Assembly: GCF_007096355.1 (NCBI RefSeq)
Contig: NZ_VKDF01000010.1
Location: 47,387 to 111,386, forward strand
Direction: 5' to 3'
DNA: 64,000 nt
DNA from: Paracoccus sp. M683
GTDB lineage: Bacteria; Pseudomonadota; Alphaproteobacteria; Rhodobacterales; Rhodobacteraceae
Part shown: positions 8,262 through 17,032 of the stretch, in pieces
How positions within the stretch are numbered: the stretch's first letter is position 1
Layout of the letters: each line of letters opens with the position of its first letter
Notes under the pieces: model-generated
What the model saw: only the letters and a program-made list of their open reading frames with translations
The model's database searches: none
Told to the model about the DNA's origin: nothing
Made by a program: the position numbers and the translations under genes

Positions 8262-8264
8262 GAG

Positions 8265-9569
8265 ATGGAACTGGCAATCATTGCGCTGATCCTGACCGGG
8301 GTGATCACCTTTTGCATCCTGATCGGCGTGCCGCTGGCGCTGTCGATCATCGCGGGTTCGTTCGCGGCGATCTTTGCCCATGGCGGCGCCAACCCCGTCA
8401 TCGCGCCACAGCGGCTGTTCGCGGGGATGGACAGCTTTTCGCTGATGGCGATCCCCGCCTTTCTGTTTGCCGGCGCGATCATGTCGAATGGCGGCATCTC
8501 GGCCCGGCTGATCGACTTTGGCAATGCGCTTGTCGGGCGATTTACCGGCGGGCTGGCGATTTCGAATGTCCTGAGTTCGCTGATGTTCGGCGGTATTTCG
8601 GGATCGGCCGTCGCGGATACGGCAGCCATCGGCGGCACCTTCATCCCCGAAATGAAGAAAGCCGGTTATCCGGCCGGTTATTCGGTGGGCATCACGGCGG
8701 CATCCTCGCCGATCTCGCCGCTGATCCCGCCCTCGATTGCCTGGATCGTCTATGCCTATATCACCGATCAGTCGGTCATGCGGATGTTCCTTGCCGGGTT
8801 GATCCCCGGATTGCTGTGGGGGCTGGCGCTGATCGTCGCGGCCTGGGCCATCGCGCGGCGCAACCGCTATCCGACGCAGCCGCCGGCATCGTTCAGCACC
8901 ATCTGGGGCAAGTTCGTCATCGCCTTTCCGGCGCTGGTCACACCGGCGCTGTTGCTGGGCGGCATCCTGTCGGCGCTGTTCACCGTGACCGAGGCATCCG
9001 TGGTGCTTGTCGTCTATGCCATGCTGGTTTCGGGGCTGATCTATCGAGAGCTTAGCTGGAAGGTCGTGATCGCGTCGCTGACATCGGCCATGCGGCTGAC
9101 GGCTGCGGTGATGATCATCCTTGCCGGTGCGTCGTTATTTGCATGGATGCTGGCATGGGTGCATGCGCCCGAAAGCTTTGGCGCATGGTTGCAGGGGTTC
9201 GTCTCCACGCCCGTCGCCTTCCTGATCCTCGTCAATATCCTGCTTTTGTTCATCGGAATGGTGATGGAGGTGAACGCAGCCAAGGTGATGCTGCTGCCGG
9301 TGCTGTTCCCGATCAGTCAGCAACTGGGCATCGACCCGATCCATTTCGGCGTGGTGGTGACGGTGAACCTGTGCATCGGGCTGATCACCCCGCCCATCGG
9401 CATCGTGCTGGCCATCGCAAGCCAGATTGGCAATATCTCGATCGTTCAGGGCACGCGCGCGGTGATGCCGTTCCTGATCGTGGCGCTGGTCGTGCTGATG
9501 ATCCTGACCTTCGTGCCGGTTCTGTCCACCTTCCTGCCCGATCTGCTGATGGGACCGAGGCAAAGCTGA
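8265..9569 (+). CDS. TRAP transporter large membrane subunit (DctM family)
   Basis: 434 residues, about 12 hydrophobic segments, the Na+-coupled translocation subunit. Typical motifs include GGISGSAVADTAAIGG, SSPISPLIPPSIAWIVYA and NLCIGLITPPIGIVL. It starts 3 bases after the small subunit and its TGA overlaps the next ATG (TGATG), so transport and metabolism are translationally coupled. Confidence 0.92.
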   Translation: MELAIIALILTGVITFCILIGVPLALSIIAGSFAAIFAHGGANPVIAPQRLFAGMDSFSLMAIPAFLFAGAIMSNGGISARLIDFGNALVGRFTGGLAISNVLSSLMFGGISGSAVADTAAIGGTFIPEMKKAGYPAGYSVGITAASSPISPLIPPSIAWIVYAYITDQSVMRMFLAGLIPGLLWGLALIVAAWAIARRNRYPTQPPASFSTIWGKFVIAFPALVTPALLLGGILSALFTVTEASVVLVVYAMLVSGLIYRELSWKVVIASLTSAMRLTAAVMIILAGASLFAWMLAWVHAPESFGAWLQGFVSTPVAFLILVNILLLFIGMVMEVNAAKVMLLPVLFPISQQLGIDPIHFGVVVTVNLCIGLITPPIGIVLAIASQIGNISIVQGTRAVMPFLIVALVVLMILTFVPVLSTFLPDLLMGPRQS

Positions 9570-10291
9570 TGGCGATGTTCGACGCGTTCAAACAGCTTGG
9601 CACCGCGCTGATCAGCGATGTGCTAGACGAGGCGGGGTTTCACAGCCAGACCCTTGACCCGGCAATCGCGGGCATCGGCGGCGGGGCCGGTGCGGTGGTG
9701 GCCTTTTGCGCCCCGGCGGTCTGCGTGCAGGGGCAGCGACAGGTCAATACCGCGATCTCGCCCGGCCCATCCGCGACCATGCCGCTTTATCAACTGCCGA
9801 TGCTGGCGCGCGGCCATGTGGTTCTGGTTCTGGCGACGGGCGGCTTTCGTGGGGGGGCGGTCACGGGTGGGCTGCTTGCAGATGAACTGGCGCAGGTATC
9901 CTGCGCCGGGCTGGTGACCGACGGGCTGGTGCGCGATGTGGGCGAGCTGGATCAGATCGGCCTGCCGATCCGGGCGGCGGGGGCGATCCCGCTGAACGGG
10001 GCGCGCCGCTTTTGCCTGACGGGCTGGAACGCGCCCGTGCAGATGCCCGCGCCCGAAGGTGGCACGATCACCGTCCATCCCGGCGATGTTGTTCTGGGTG
10101 ACCGGGACGGCACGGTCATTGTTCCGCAACAGGCAGCGCCCCAGATATTGGCAATGGGTCAGGAATTGCAGCGGCGCGAGGAACGGCTGCGCATCGGCGC
10201 CGCACATCTTTCCCCGGCCGAGCGCGCCGCCGCACGTGCAGCCCGGATGAGCCATGTCAGATGGCTGCGCGGCACAGAAAAGGCAATGTGA
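9569..10291 (+). CDS. RraA-family aldolase-like protein
   Basis: 240 residues of the RraA/HMG-aldolase fold. The active-site region TDGLVRDVGELDQIGLPI contains the conserved Arg-Asp pair, and GGLLADEL the preceding glycine-rich loop. Metal-dependent members cleave 4-hydroxy-4-methyl-2-oxoglutarate or 4-carboxy-4-hydroxy-2-oxoadipate to pyruvate plus pyruvate or oxaloacetate; others decarboxylate oxaloacetate. Its ATG overlaps the dctM stop and its own stop overlaps the next ATG, so it works with the transporter and the hydratase. It is not the RNase E regulator RraA in any useful sense here. The substrate is unknown. Confidence 0.8.
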   Translation: MAMFDAFKQLGTALISDVLDEAGFHSQTLDPAIAGIGGGAGAVVAFCAPAVCVQGQRQVNTAISPGPSATMPLYQLPMLARGHVVLVLATGGFRGGAVTGGLLADELAQVSCAGLVTDGLVRDVGELDQIGLPIRAAGAIPLNGARRFCLTGWNAPVQMPAPEGGTITVHPGDVVLGDRDGTVIVPQQAAPQILAMGQELQRREERLRIGAAHLSPAERAAARAARMSHVRWLRGTEKAM

Positions 10292-12225
10292 TGAAATTCG
10301 ACGGACGCATCCTGATCCTTGGTACGGCACCGCAGGCGGTTCAAAGGCAATTGGCGGGCGAGGATTTGTCGCTGACCGATGCCGGCGATTTGCGGGGCGA
10401 CATCTCGACCGACGAAATCACGCCGCTGCAAATCATGCTGAACTATGACAGCCGGCTTGCGCGCTTTGCCCATACCGGGCTGACCATCAACGGCGAAAAG
10501 CCCTTGGGTGAAAATGCCATCGCGGATGGCAGCTTTTCGGTGCTGGTCGCGGGGCGGCGCTATGGCAAGGGTTCGTCGCGCGAACATTCGCCGCTGGCCG
10601 AATATTCCGCCGGTATCCGGCTGGTCATCGCCGAGGGTTTTGAGCGTATCTATCGCCAGAACTGCGATAATATCGGGCTGTTCACCTCGACCGATATGGG
10701 CTTGGTCGACCGGATCCGGGCGGGCGAGGATATTCCGGTTGATGAACTGGTTGCCGGGCGCGATCCGCTGGCGCAGGCGATTTTGCGTGCGGGTGGGCTG
10801 TTGGCCTATGGCGATCGCTATCTGCGAGATGCCCGGTTGCGGCAGATTCAGACCGATGGCCCGCGCACCTATGCGCAAAAGATCGTCGACCGTTTTGCCT
10901 TGCAGGTCGAGGGGCTGGACTGGCAGGCGAGACCCGGAACGGGTGGTTTCGTCCGCGCCGATTTCCGGTTCATTCACGAATATTACACGGCGATGGCGGC
11001 GCATATGCTGCACAACCATTACGGCCGCCCGCTGACCCTGTTCGAGCCGCAGAACATCCTGCTGTTCGAAGATCACCTGTCCTATGCCCACCGCTCGCCC
11101 ACGCATATCAAGTTGGGGCTGCTGCCCGATGTGCGCGCAATCAGCGAGGCGCATCGCACCTTTGGCCGCGAATACGGGCTGACCGATCACGGCTATCTGC
11201 TGGGCGAGGAGGGAAGCGAAGGCATCAGCCATGCGATGATGGCCGAAAGCTATGCCTTGCCCGGCCGGATCGTGGTTGGCACCGACAGCCACACACCGCA
11301 TTCCGGCGCGATCGGCGCATTCGCCTATGGCGTGGGCACGACCGATATGGCCAATGCCTTCATGACCGGCGCGGCGCGGCTGACCATGGCCGAAAGCCTG
11401 CTGATACGGCTGGAAGGGCGGCGCAACCCCGGCGTCACCGCCAAGGATATCGTGCTGCATCTGCTGGCCACCGATTTCATCCGCGATGGCGGCGGCGTGG
11501 GCAAGATCTTTGAGTTTGCGGGGCCGGTGATCGACGCCATGTCGATTGATGAGCGCACCACCATCACCAATATGGTGGCCGAGCTTGGCGGCCTGACCGG
11601 GCTTTGCGCGCCCGATGCCGAAACCGTCCGTTTCCTGAAACAACGCCGAGGCATCGACTTCCCGCTTGAGGACTGGATGCGATCAGACCCCGGCGCGTCC
11701 TATGCCGCGACCATCGAACTTGATTGTTCCGGCATCGGGCCGATGCTGGCCAAGCCCGGTGATCCGGGGAATGGTATCGCGCTTGCATCGCTGGATCACG
11801 AGGTTCGCGTTGACATCGCCTATGGCGGGTCATGCACCGCCGGAAAGCGCGACGATTTCGACAATTATCACGCTGTCGCCAAATGGGCGCTGGATCACGG
11901 GCTTAAGGTGGCTGATGGCGTGAAGCTTTACCTGCAATGCGGCACGATTCAGGTTCGCGATTATTGCCGCGAACAAGGCTATTTCGAAACGTTCGAGGCC
12001 ATCGGGGCCGAGATGCTTGGCCCGGCCTGCGGATCCTGCGGGCAATGTGGGCCGGGTGTGTCCGAGACGGCGGATCAGGTGACGATTTCTGCGATCAACC
12101 GCAACTTTCCCGGTCGCGGCGGCCCCGGAAAGACCTGGCTGGCCAGCCCGCCCACGGTTGTCGCCAGCGCCATCGCAGGCAGGATCTGTTCGTTCGAGCA
12201 GCTTCAGGGGGAAACACCCGGCTGA
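10291..12225 (+). CDS. aconitase-superfamily hydratase with the swivel domain at the N-terminus
   Basis: 644 residues. Residues about 1-200 are the swivel (LeuD-like) domain, with YGKGSSREHSPLAEYSAG and EGFERIYRQNCDNIGLF. Residues about 210-640 are the Fe-S catalytic LeuC-like part, with DHLSYAH-, VGTDSHTPHSGAIGAFAYGV, then GGSCTAGK and GPACGSCGQCGPG, which supply the three [4Fe-4S] cysteines. In AcnA/IRP enzymes the swivel domain is C-terminal; here the order is reversed as in AcnB, but the HEAT-like N-terminal domain of AcnB is absent. It probably hydrates or isomerises a 2-enoic di- or tricarboxylic acid to the 4-hydroxy-2-oxo-type acid that the RraA-like enzyme cleaves. It is the last gene of the TRAP operon. 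Confidence 0.83.
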   Translation: MKFDGRILILGTAPQAVQRQLAGEDLSLTDAGDLRGDISTDEITPLQIMLNYDSRLARFAHTGLTINGEKPLGENAIADGSFSVLVAGRRYGKGSSREHSPLAEYSAGIRLVIAEGFERIYRQNCDNIGLFTSTDMGLVDRIRAGEDIPVDELVAGRDPLAQAILRAGGLLAYGDRYLRDARLRQIQTDGPRTYAQKIVDRFALQVEGLDWQARPGTGGFVRADFRFIHEYYTAMAAHMLHNHYGRPLTLFEPQNILLFEDHLSYAHRSPTHIKLGLLPDVRAISEAHRTFGREYGLTDHGYLLGEEGSEGISHAMMAESYALPGRIVVGTDSHTPHSGAIGAFAYGVGTTDMANAFMTGAARLTMAESLLIRLEGRRNPGVTAKDIVLHLLATDFIRDGGGVGKIFEFAGPVIDAMSIDERTTITNMVAELGGLTGLCAPDAETVRFLKQRRGIDFPLEDWMRSDPGASYAATIELDCSGIGPMLAKPGDPGNGIALASLDHEVRVDIAYGGSCTAGKRDDFDNYHAVAKWALDHGLKVADGVKLYLQCGTIQVRDYCREQGYFETFEAIGAEMLGPACGSCGQCGPGVSETADQVTISAINRNFPGRGGPGKTWLASPPTVVASAIAGRICSFEQLQGETPG

Positions 12226-12251
12226 TCGGCACGGACTGGCGCCCCGCCGGT

Positions 12252-12743
12252 TCAGTCGAAGTTGGCAAGAATCTGGCGCAGGGTCTTCAGAAAGCTGTCC
12301 AGCTGGTCCGGGGTCAGCCCCTGAACCATGTCCTCTTCGCTTTCCAGCGCCACGGCCATGATCTCGTTATGAACCCGCAGCCCTTCATCGGCCAGTGACC
12401 AGCGCCGTTTTCGCGGATCGTTGGGCGCGGAATCAAAACGCAGATAGCCAAGGTCATCGAGGATCTTCAGCGAACGGCTGACCGCCGCCTTGTCCATCTT
12501 GATGACCTCGCAGATGCGATGGGCCGAGATCTCTGGCTCGATGTTCAACATCGACATGACGCGCCATTCGGTAATGCCGATGCCAAACCTTTCGCGATAG
12601 ACAGGCGAAGTCTTGCGCTGCCAGGAATTGCTGATCGCGTTCAGCAGAAAGGGGGCGTAATGCTCGATATCAAGGATGGTTATCCCGTCGCGCGTTTTCG
12701 TCGGGCTGTGGATGCGCGCGGCATCGGGGATCCTGTCAGTCAT
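12252..12743 (-). CDS. MarR-family regulator, last gene of the liv-P450 operon
   Basis: 163-residue winged helix protein: ITEWRVMSMLNIEPEISAHR then KMDKAAVSRSLKILDDLGYL is the recognition region, and NDPRKRRWSLADEG the wing. MarR proteins in aromatic catabolism commonly respond to the aromatic acid or its CoA ester. It is the promoter-distal gene of the leftward run livK to fdr, 68 bases after the reductase, and probably controls this operon through the TTGAT/ATCAA palindromes upstream of livK. Confidence 0.85.
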   Translation of the reverse strand: MTDRIPDAARIHSPTKTRDGITILDIEHYAPFLLNAISNSWQRKTSPVYRERFGIGITEWRVMSMLNIEPEISAHRICEVIKMDKAAVSRSLKILDDLGYLRFDSAPNDPRKRRWSLADEGLRVHNEIMAVALESEEDMVQGLTPDQLDSFLKTLRQILANFD

Positions 12744-12811
12744 GGCTCTGCCTCGGGTATTGTATTCTGCTGGTAATTGGTTCTCCCGGCCTTGTCACGG
12801 GCGACCGCAAA

Positions 12812-13990
12812 TCAGGCGATCAGGTCGCCCGCCTCGGCGGCAAGGCTGGATCGCAGGATTGGCTGGCCTTCGGACTGGGCCATCAGGCGGCGAACCTTCA
12901 TATGGGTTTTGGCGTCGTTGATGGTTTCAACCGCTGTCAGCACCTCGCCGTCAAAGCGCCAGACAGCGCCGTTTTCGTCCTGATGCGCGCTGTCGCCCGG
13001 CCCGGCAAGCCCGGCGATCTGAAGCTTCCAATCCGACTGATCGGACCAGAACCACGGCACCGCCGCATAGGCATCCCGCGCGCCATGCACCAGCCGCCGG
13101 GCGATGGCGCGGGCATGATCGGTCGCCGCCTGCACGCTTTCCAGCCGCACCGGCTGGCCCGTGCGAGGATCGGGAAACACCGCGCAATCGCCAAGGGCCG
13201 AGATTGCGGGATCGGATGTCGACAGCATGGCATCGACGACGATGCCGTTTTCGACGGTCAGCCCGGCATCGCGGGCCAGTTCGGTATTCGGCACGACACC
13301 TGCTGCCAGCAACAGAAGATCGGCGGCGATGCAGGTGCCATCGGCAAGCGCGATCCCGTCTGCCGTCACCTCGGTCACGGGCTGGCCAAGATGCACGACC
13401 GTGCCCATGCTGCGATGCATGTCCAGAAAGCGCGCCGACATTTCCGGCGACAACACGCGGGCCATCAACCGTTCTGCGGCCTCGGCCACGGTGACGTGAT
13501 GACCAAGCGCGCGGGCAACGGCGGCAAACTCCAGCCCGATAAAGCCGCCGCCTATCACCGCCACGCGGCGCGGGCGGTCCAGTTCGGCGCGCAGTCTTGC
13601 GGCATCCCGAAGGCTGCGCAGATCAAGCGCGCGGTCCAGGCCGGGGATGGGCGGCCTCAGATTGCGCGTGCCGGTGGCCAGGATCAGGTGGTCATAGGCG
13701 AAGTCGCGTCCGCCCGCCCGCACGACCTGCGCTTTCCGGTCGATGGCATCCACCGTGGTCGAATGGTGAAGGTCCACGGCGTTCTTTTCAAAGAAGCTGG
13801 CCGGGCGAAGGGTCAGCTTGTCGGCCTCGCCCGATTTCAGATAGGCCTTGGACAGCGGCGGGCGCTGATAGGGCAAGCCGGGTTCTGCCCCGATCAGCGT
13901 GATCACCCCGGCATAGCCTTCCTGCCGCAGGCTCATGGCGGCCTGAAAGCCGCCCTGACCTGCGCCAATGATGACCGCGCGGTTCGTCAT
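12812..13990 (-). CDS. NAD(P)H:ferredoxin reductase of the P450 system (PdR-like)
   Basis: 392-residue FAD protein of the putidaredoxin/palustrisredoxin reductase family. Two Rossmann glycine motifs are visible, VIIGAGQGGFQAA for FAD near the N-terminus and VAVIGGGFIGLEFA for NAD near residue 150, plus the FAD-binding ALGDCAVF at about residue 265. The C-terminal domain (WFWSDQSDWKLQIAGL) matches this class. It passes electrons from NADH to the ferredoxin encoded next to it; its ATG overlaps the ferredoxin stop. Confidence 0.92.
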   Translation of the reverse strand: MTNRAVIIGAGQGGFQAAMSLRQEGYAGVITLIGAEPGLPYQRPPLSKAYLKSGEADKLTLRPASFFEKNAVDLHHSTTVDAIDRKAQVVRAGGRDFAYDHLILATGTRNLRPPIPGLDRALDLRSLRDAARLRAELDRPRRVAVIGGGFIGLEFAAVARALGHHVTVAEAAERLMARVLSPEMSARFLDMHRSMGTVVHLGQPVTEVTADGIALADGTCIAADLLLLAAGVVPNTELARDAGLTVENGIVVDAMLSTSDPAISALGDCAVFPDPRTGQPVRLESVQAATDHARAIARRLVHGARDAYAAVPWFWSDQSDWKLQIAGLAGPGDSAHQDENGAVWRFDGEVLTAVETINDAKTHMKVRRLMAQSEGQPILRSSLAAEAGDLIA

Positions 13991-14310
13991 ATCTGGGCCT
14001 CGGGCAGATGGATGACCAGACCGTCCAGATCATCCGTCAGCTTGATCTGGCAGGACAGGCGGCTGGTCGGGCGCAGTTCCGAGGCCGCGCATTCCAGCAT
14101 GTCATCCTCGCCGTCATGGCGTTCGCCGGTGCGCGCAGCCCATTCGTCATCGACATAGCAATGGCAGGTCGCGCACATCATCGAGCCGCCGCATTCGCCG
14201 ACAATGCCATCGACATCATGGGCGATGGCCGCATGCATGACATTGTCGCCGGCTTCGGCCTGAATTTCGGTTCTGCCGCCATCGGCCGCGATATAGGTCA
14301 GTTTCACCAT
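13987..14310 (-). CDS. [2Fe-2S] ferredoxin (putidaredoxin/palustrisredoxin type)
   Basis: 107 residues. Cluster ligands are Cys40, Cys46, Cys49 and Cys87 (C-x5-C-x2-C-x37-C), the adrenodoxin/putidaredoxin spacing, with the acidic DDEW and EDDMLE surface used for partner docking. It carries electrons from the reductase encoded downstream (4-base overlap) to the P450 encoded 10 bases upstream. The operon is therefore a complete class I P450 system. Confidence 0.93.
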   Translation of the reverse strand: MVKLTYIAADGGRTEIQAEAGDNVMHAAIAHDVDGIVGECGGSMMCATCHCYVDDEWAARTGERHDGEDDMLECAASELRPTSRLSCQIKLTDDLDGLVIHLPEAQI

Positions 14311-14320
14311 TTTTTCTTCC

Positions 14321-15553
14321 TCAGGCGGGGATAAGTTTCAGGGGCAGCTGGTCCAGCGCGTGAATGGCGTTATTCGGCCGCCAGACTGCTTCGCCGGCCG
14401 GTTCGATCCGCGCCACCTTGCGCGACAGCGCATGCAGGATCGCTTCCATTTCCGCACGCGCGACGTTCTGGCCGACGCAGCCGTGAATGCCCGCGCCAAA
14501 GGCCATGTGGCCGGTGGGGCGGCGGTCGATGCGGAAAACCTCGGGGTCCCCCCATTTCTCGGGGTCCATATTGGCGGCGCCAAGGACACAGATGATCTTG
14601 GTGCCTTCCTCAACCGGGAAGCCCGCGATTTCGGTATCGTGCCCGGCGGTCCGGCCAAAGGTATGGACGGGCGAGGTAAAGCGCAGCACTTCCTCGACCG
14701 CAGGGCGCACCAGCGAGGGGTCGTCGCGCAGCCGCTGCCATTCCTCGGGGTGCTGCGAGAAACACCACAGCGCGTTGCCGATGCCCGTGACGGTCGTGTC
14801 AACACCGGCGGACAGGAACGAACGCACCAGCATCGGCGCTTCTTCCTGATCCAGCTCGCCCGTGTCGGCAGCGTCATAGATCATCGCACCAAGCCCGTCA
14901 TCGGTCAGCCGGTCGCGGGCACAGGCGGCCATGATCCACGGCGCGATTTCCGCGTTGCGTTCCAGTGCCCAACGACGCAGGCGGTTGTCCGGTCCCATGG
15001 CGTTGAACACGCAGGCGCCGTAATCGACCAGAATGCGCTGATCCACATCCTTCATGCCTACCGCGCGGGGAAAGACCGCGACGGGGAAGGTCTCGGCCAA
15101 TTCGGTCACGCCGTCGAAACTGTCTTTTTTCAGCAGGCTGGATACCAGTTCTTCGGCCGTGGCGGCGAACATGTCGACCAGCCCTTTCACCATCTTGGGC
15201 GAAAGCGCGCGCGACATGACCTTGCGCGTGCGGGTATGGTCGGGGGGATCCACCTCTAGAATGATCGAGGGCGCACGCCATGGCTTTTCAATCGCGAAGT
15301 CGTTCAGCCCCACGCCGCGGGACGAGACGAAATTCTCGTGATCACTGAATACCTTATGCGTCGTTGCATATTGCCCAAGCGCAAGGATCGAAAGGCGCGG
15401 GATATAAACCACCGGCCCCTTGGCCCGCAGTTCGGCATAATATTCCAGCGGGTCGCTCAGGATCGCTTCGCCATAGGGGTCGATATCCCAGACGGGGATA
15501 CCGGGCGCCGGAGTGATGCGTTTGTGGCCTTCGATCAGTTCCATCGTGTTCAT
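14321..15553 (-). CDS. cytochrome P450, CYP199-like para-substituted benzoate O-demethylase
   Basis: 410 residues. Heme ligand is Cys359 in FGAGIHGCVGQNVAR; ExxR is in EEVLRF; the I-helix has FLSAGVDTTV. The N-terminal third (SSRGVGLNDF, EKPWRAPSIILEVDPPDHTR) closely resembles CYP199A enzymes. The residues that hold the substrate carboxylate in CYP199A4 (Arg92, Ser95, Arg243, Ser244) have equivalents here one position on: Arg93, Ser96, Arg244, Ser245. CYP199A enzymes demethylate 4-methoxybenzoate to 4-hydroxybenzoate. Ferredoxin, reductase, a LIV-type importer and pobA lie in or beside this operon, so this activity fits well. The start at 15553 is chosen because AGGAGG lies at 15560-15565; the longer reading from 15571 lacks such a site. 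Confidence 0.88.
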   Translation of the reverse strand: MNTMELIEGHKRITPAPGIPVWDIDPYGEAILSDPLEYYAELRAKGPVVYIPRLSILALGQYATTHKVFSDHENFVSSRGVGLNDFAIEKPWRAPSIILEVDPPDHTRTRKVMSRALSPKMVKGLVDMFAATAEELVSSLLKKDSFDGVTELAETFPVAVFPRAVGMKDVDQRILVDYGACVFNAMGPDNRLRRWALERNAEIAPWIMAACARDRLTDDGLGAMIYDAADTGELDQEEAPMLVRSFLSAGVDTTVTGIGNALWCFSQHPEEWQRLRDDPSLVRPAVEEVLRFTSPVHTFGRTAGHDTEIAGFPVEEGTKIICVLGAANMDPEKWGDPEVFRIDRRPTGHMAFGAGIHGCVGQNVARAEMEAILHALSRKVARIEPAGEAVWRPNNAIHALDQLPLKLIPA

Positions 15554-15567
15554 GGCATTTCCTCCTG

Positions 15568-16278
15568 TCATGTCTCAATGCCGACACCGACATGTCGGTG
15601 CAGCAGATCGGGTCTTTCCCGTAGTTCGGTGGCGGGGCCGTCAAAGACGATCTGGCCGTTGGACATCAGCACCGCGCGGGTCGCAAAGCTAAGCGCGGCC
15701 TCGACATGCTGTTCGACCAGAACCACGGCGCGGGTTCCGTCGGTGGCCAGTTCCTCGAAGGCCGCCATCAGTTGTTCGCAGATAACCGGGGCAAGCCCTT
15801 CAAGCGGCTCGTCCAGCAAGATCACCTCGGGGCGGGTCATCAGCGTTCGGGCGATGGCCAGCATCTGTTGTTCGCCACCCGACAACTGCGTGCCGCCATT
15901 GCGCCGCCGTTCTTTCAGGCGGGGGAACAGGGTGTAAGCCTCGTCCAGACTGGCATCGCCCCTCATCGCAGAAAGAAGGTTCTCTTCCACCGAAAGCGAG
16001 GGGAATATGTCGCGGGTCTGAGGCACCAGCCCCAGACCAGCCGCATTGCGCCGGAAGGGTGCCATCGCACCGATTTCCAGCCCGTGCAGCCGCACCTTGC
16101 CGCCATGCAGGCGTGTCAGCCCCATGATGGTGGCAAGCAGCGTTGTCTTGCCCGCACCATTGCGGCCGATGACCGCCAGACGCTCGCCTTTGGTCAGCGA
16201 AAGGTCGATACCGCGCAGCACATGCGTCGGCCCATAGCCGGCCGTGACGGCGGAAAGTTCAAGCAGCGGCTCAGCCAT
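15568..16278 (-). CDS. livF: ABC transporter ATPase, LivF type
   Basis: 236 residues with Walker A GRNGAGKTT, signature LSGGEQQM and Walker B VILLDEP, at the length of LivF. The ATG at 16278 overlaps the livG end by 8 bases; the longer reading to 16314 would run deep into livG. It belongs to a complete hydrophobic-amino-acid-type (HAAT) importer whose subunits are all encoded here. Because the next gene is the P450, the transported ligand is more likely an aromatic acid than leucine. Confidence 0.93.
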   Translation of the reverse strand: MAEPLLELSAVTAGYGPTHVLRGIDLSLTKGERLAVIGRNGAGKTTLLATIMGLTRLHGGKVRLHGLEIGAMAPFRRNAAGLGLVPQTRDIFPSLSVEENLLSAMRGDASLDEAYTLFPRLKERRRNGGTQLSGGEQQMLAIARTLMTRPEVILLDEPLEGLAPVICEQLMAAFEELATDGTRAVVLVEQHVEAALSFATRAVLMSNGQIVFDGPATELRERPDLLHRHVGVGIET

Positions 16279-17032
16279 GTGCGCCCCCCAGATAAAGTTC
16301 GCGCACGCGGGCATCCCCGGCGATCTGCTGTGGTGTGCCCTCGGTCAGGATCTGTCCCGCGACCAGCACGATGATCGAGTTGGCGACGCGGAAAACCAGA
16401 TCCATGTCATGCTCGATCACCAGCACGGCCAGATCTTTCGGCAGCCGCTCAATCGCCTCGACGATCAGATGCGTTTCGCTGGAGGGCACACCGGCGGCGG
16501 GTTCATCCAGGATCAGCACACGCGGCTTCAGGGCCAGCGTCAGGGCCATTTCCACCAGCCGCTGTTGGCCGTAAGCCAGCGAGTCGACGGGGCGTTCCGC
16601 CAGCGGGCCCAGTTCGAACTGGTCGATCAGGGTTTGCACCTCTGCCTCGGTTCCCGCATCGCCATTGGCGGCGCGCAGCATGGAATAGCCCAGCCTTTTG
16701 CGTTCAATCACCGGCATGCGGATGTTTTCCCGCACGCTGAGCGAAGGAAACAGCGTGGTGATCTGGAAGGTCTTGGCGATGCCCCGCCGCACCCGTGCCG
16801 GTTCGTTCAGCGCCGAGATATCTTCGCCGTCGAACCGGATGGTGCCGCTGCTGGGGGGCAGGATTCCCGTCACCAGATTGGCGAAGGTGGATTTGCCTGC
16901 CCCGTTCGGGCCGATCAGCGCCTTGCGTGCGCCGGGCGGCAGGTCCAGGTCGATATTTTCCGACACGGTCAGCCCGCCGAAGTGCTTTGACAATCCGCGA
17001 ACTTCAAGCCCCTTGGATTCAGGTCCCTGCAT
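16271..17032 (-). CDS. livG: ABC transporter ATPase, LivG type
   Basis: 253 residues. Walker A is GPNGAGKST, the signature is the LivG variant LAYGQQRL, and Walker B VLILDEPAAGV. It overlaps livM by 14 bases and livF by 8, so the ATPases and permeases are made together. Confidence 0.93.
   Translation of the reverse strand: MQGPESKGLEVRGLSKHFGGLTVSENIDLDLPPGARKALIGPNGAGKSTFANLVTGILPPSSGTIRFDGEDISALNEPARVRRGIAKTFQITTLFPSLSVRENIRMPVIERKRLGYSMLRAANGDAGTEAEVQTLIDQFELGPLAERPVDSLAYGQQRLVEMALTLALKPRVLILDEPAAGVPSSETHLIVEAIERLPKDLAVLVIEHDMDLVFRVANSIIVLVAGQILTEGTPQQIAGDARVRELYLGGAHG

Noticed and set aside
10159..11643. 494-residue minus-strand open frame
   Set aside because: Complement of the aconitase-like gene in GC-rich DNA; composition is typical of a shadow frame, with no motif.
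12902..14158. 418-residue plus-strand open frame
   Set aside because: Antisense of the ferredoxin reductase and ferredoxin, which have complete cofactor motifs.
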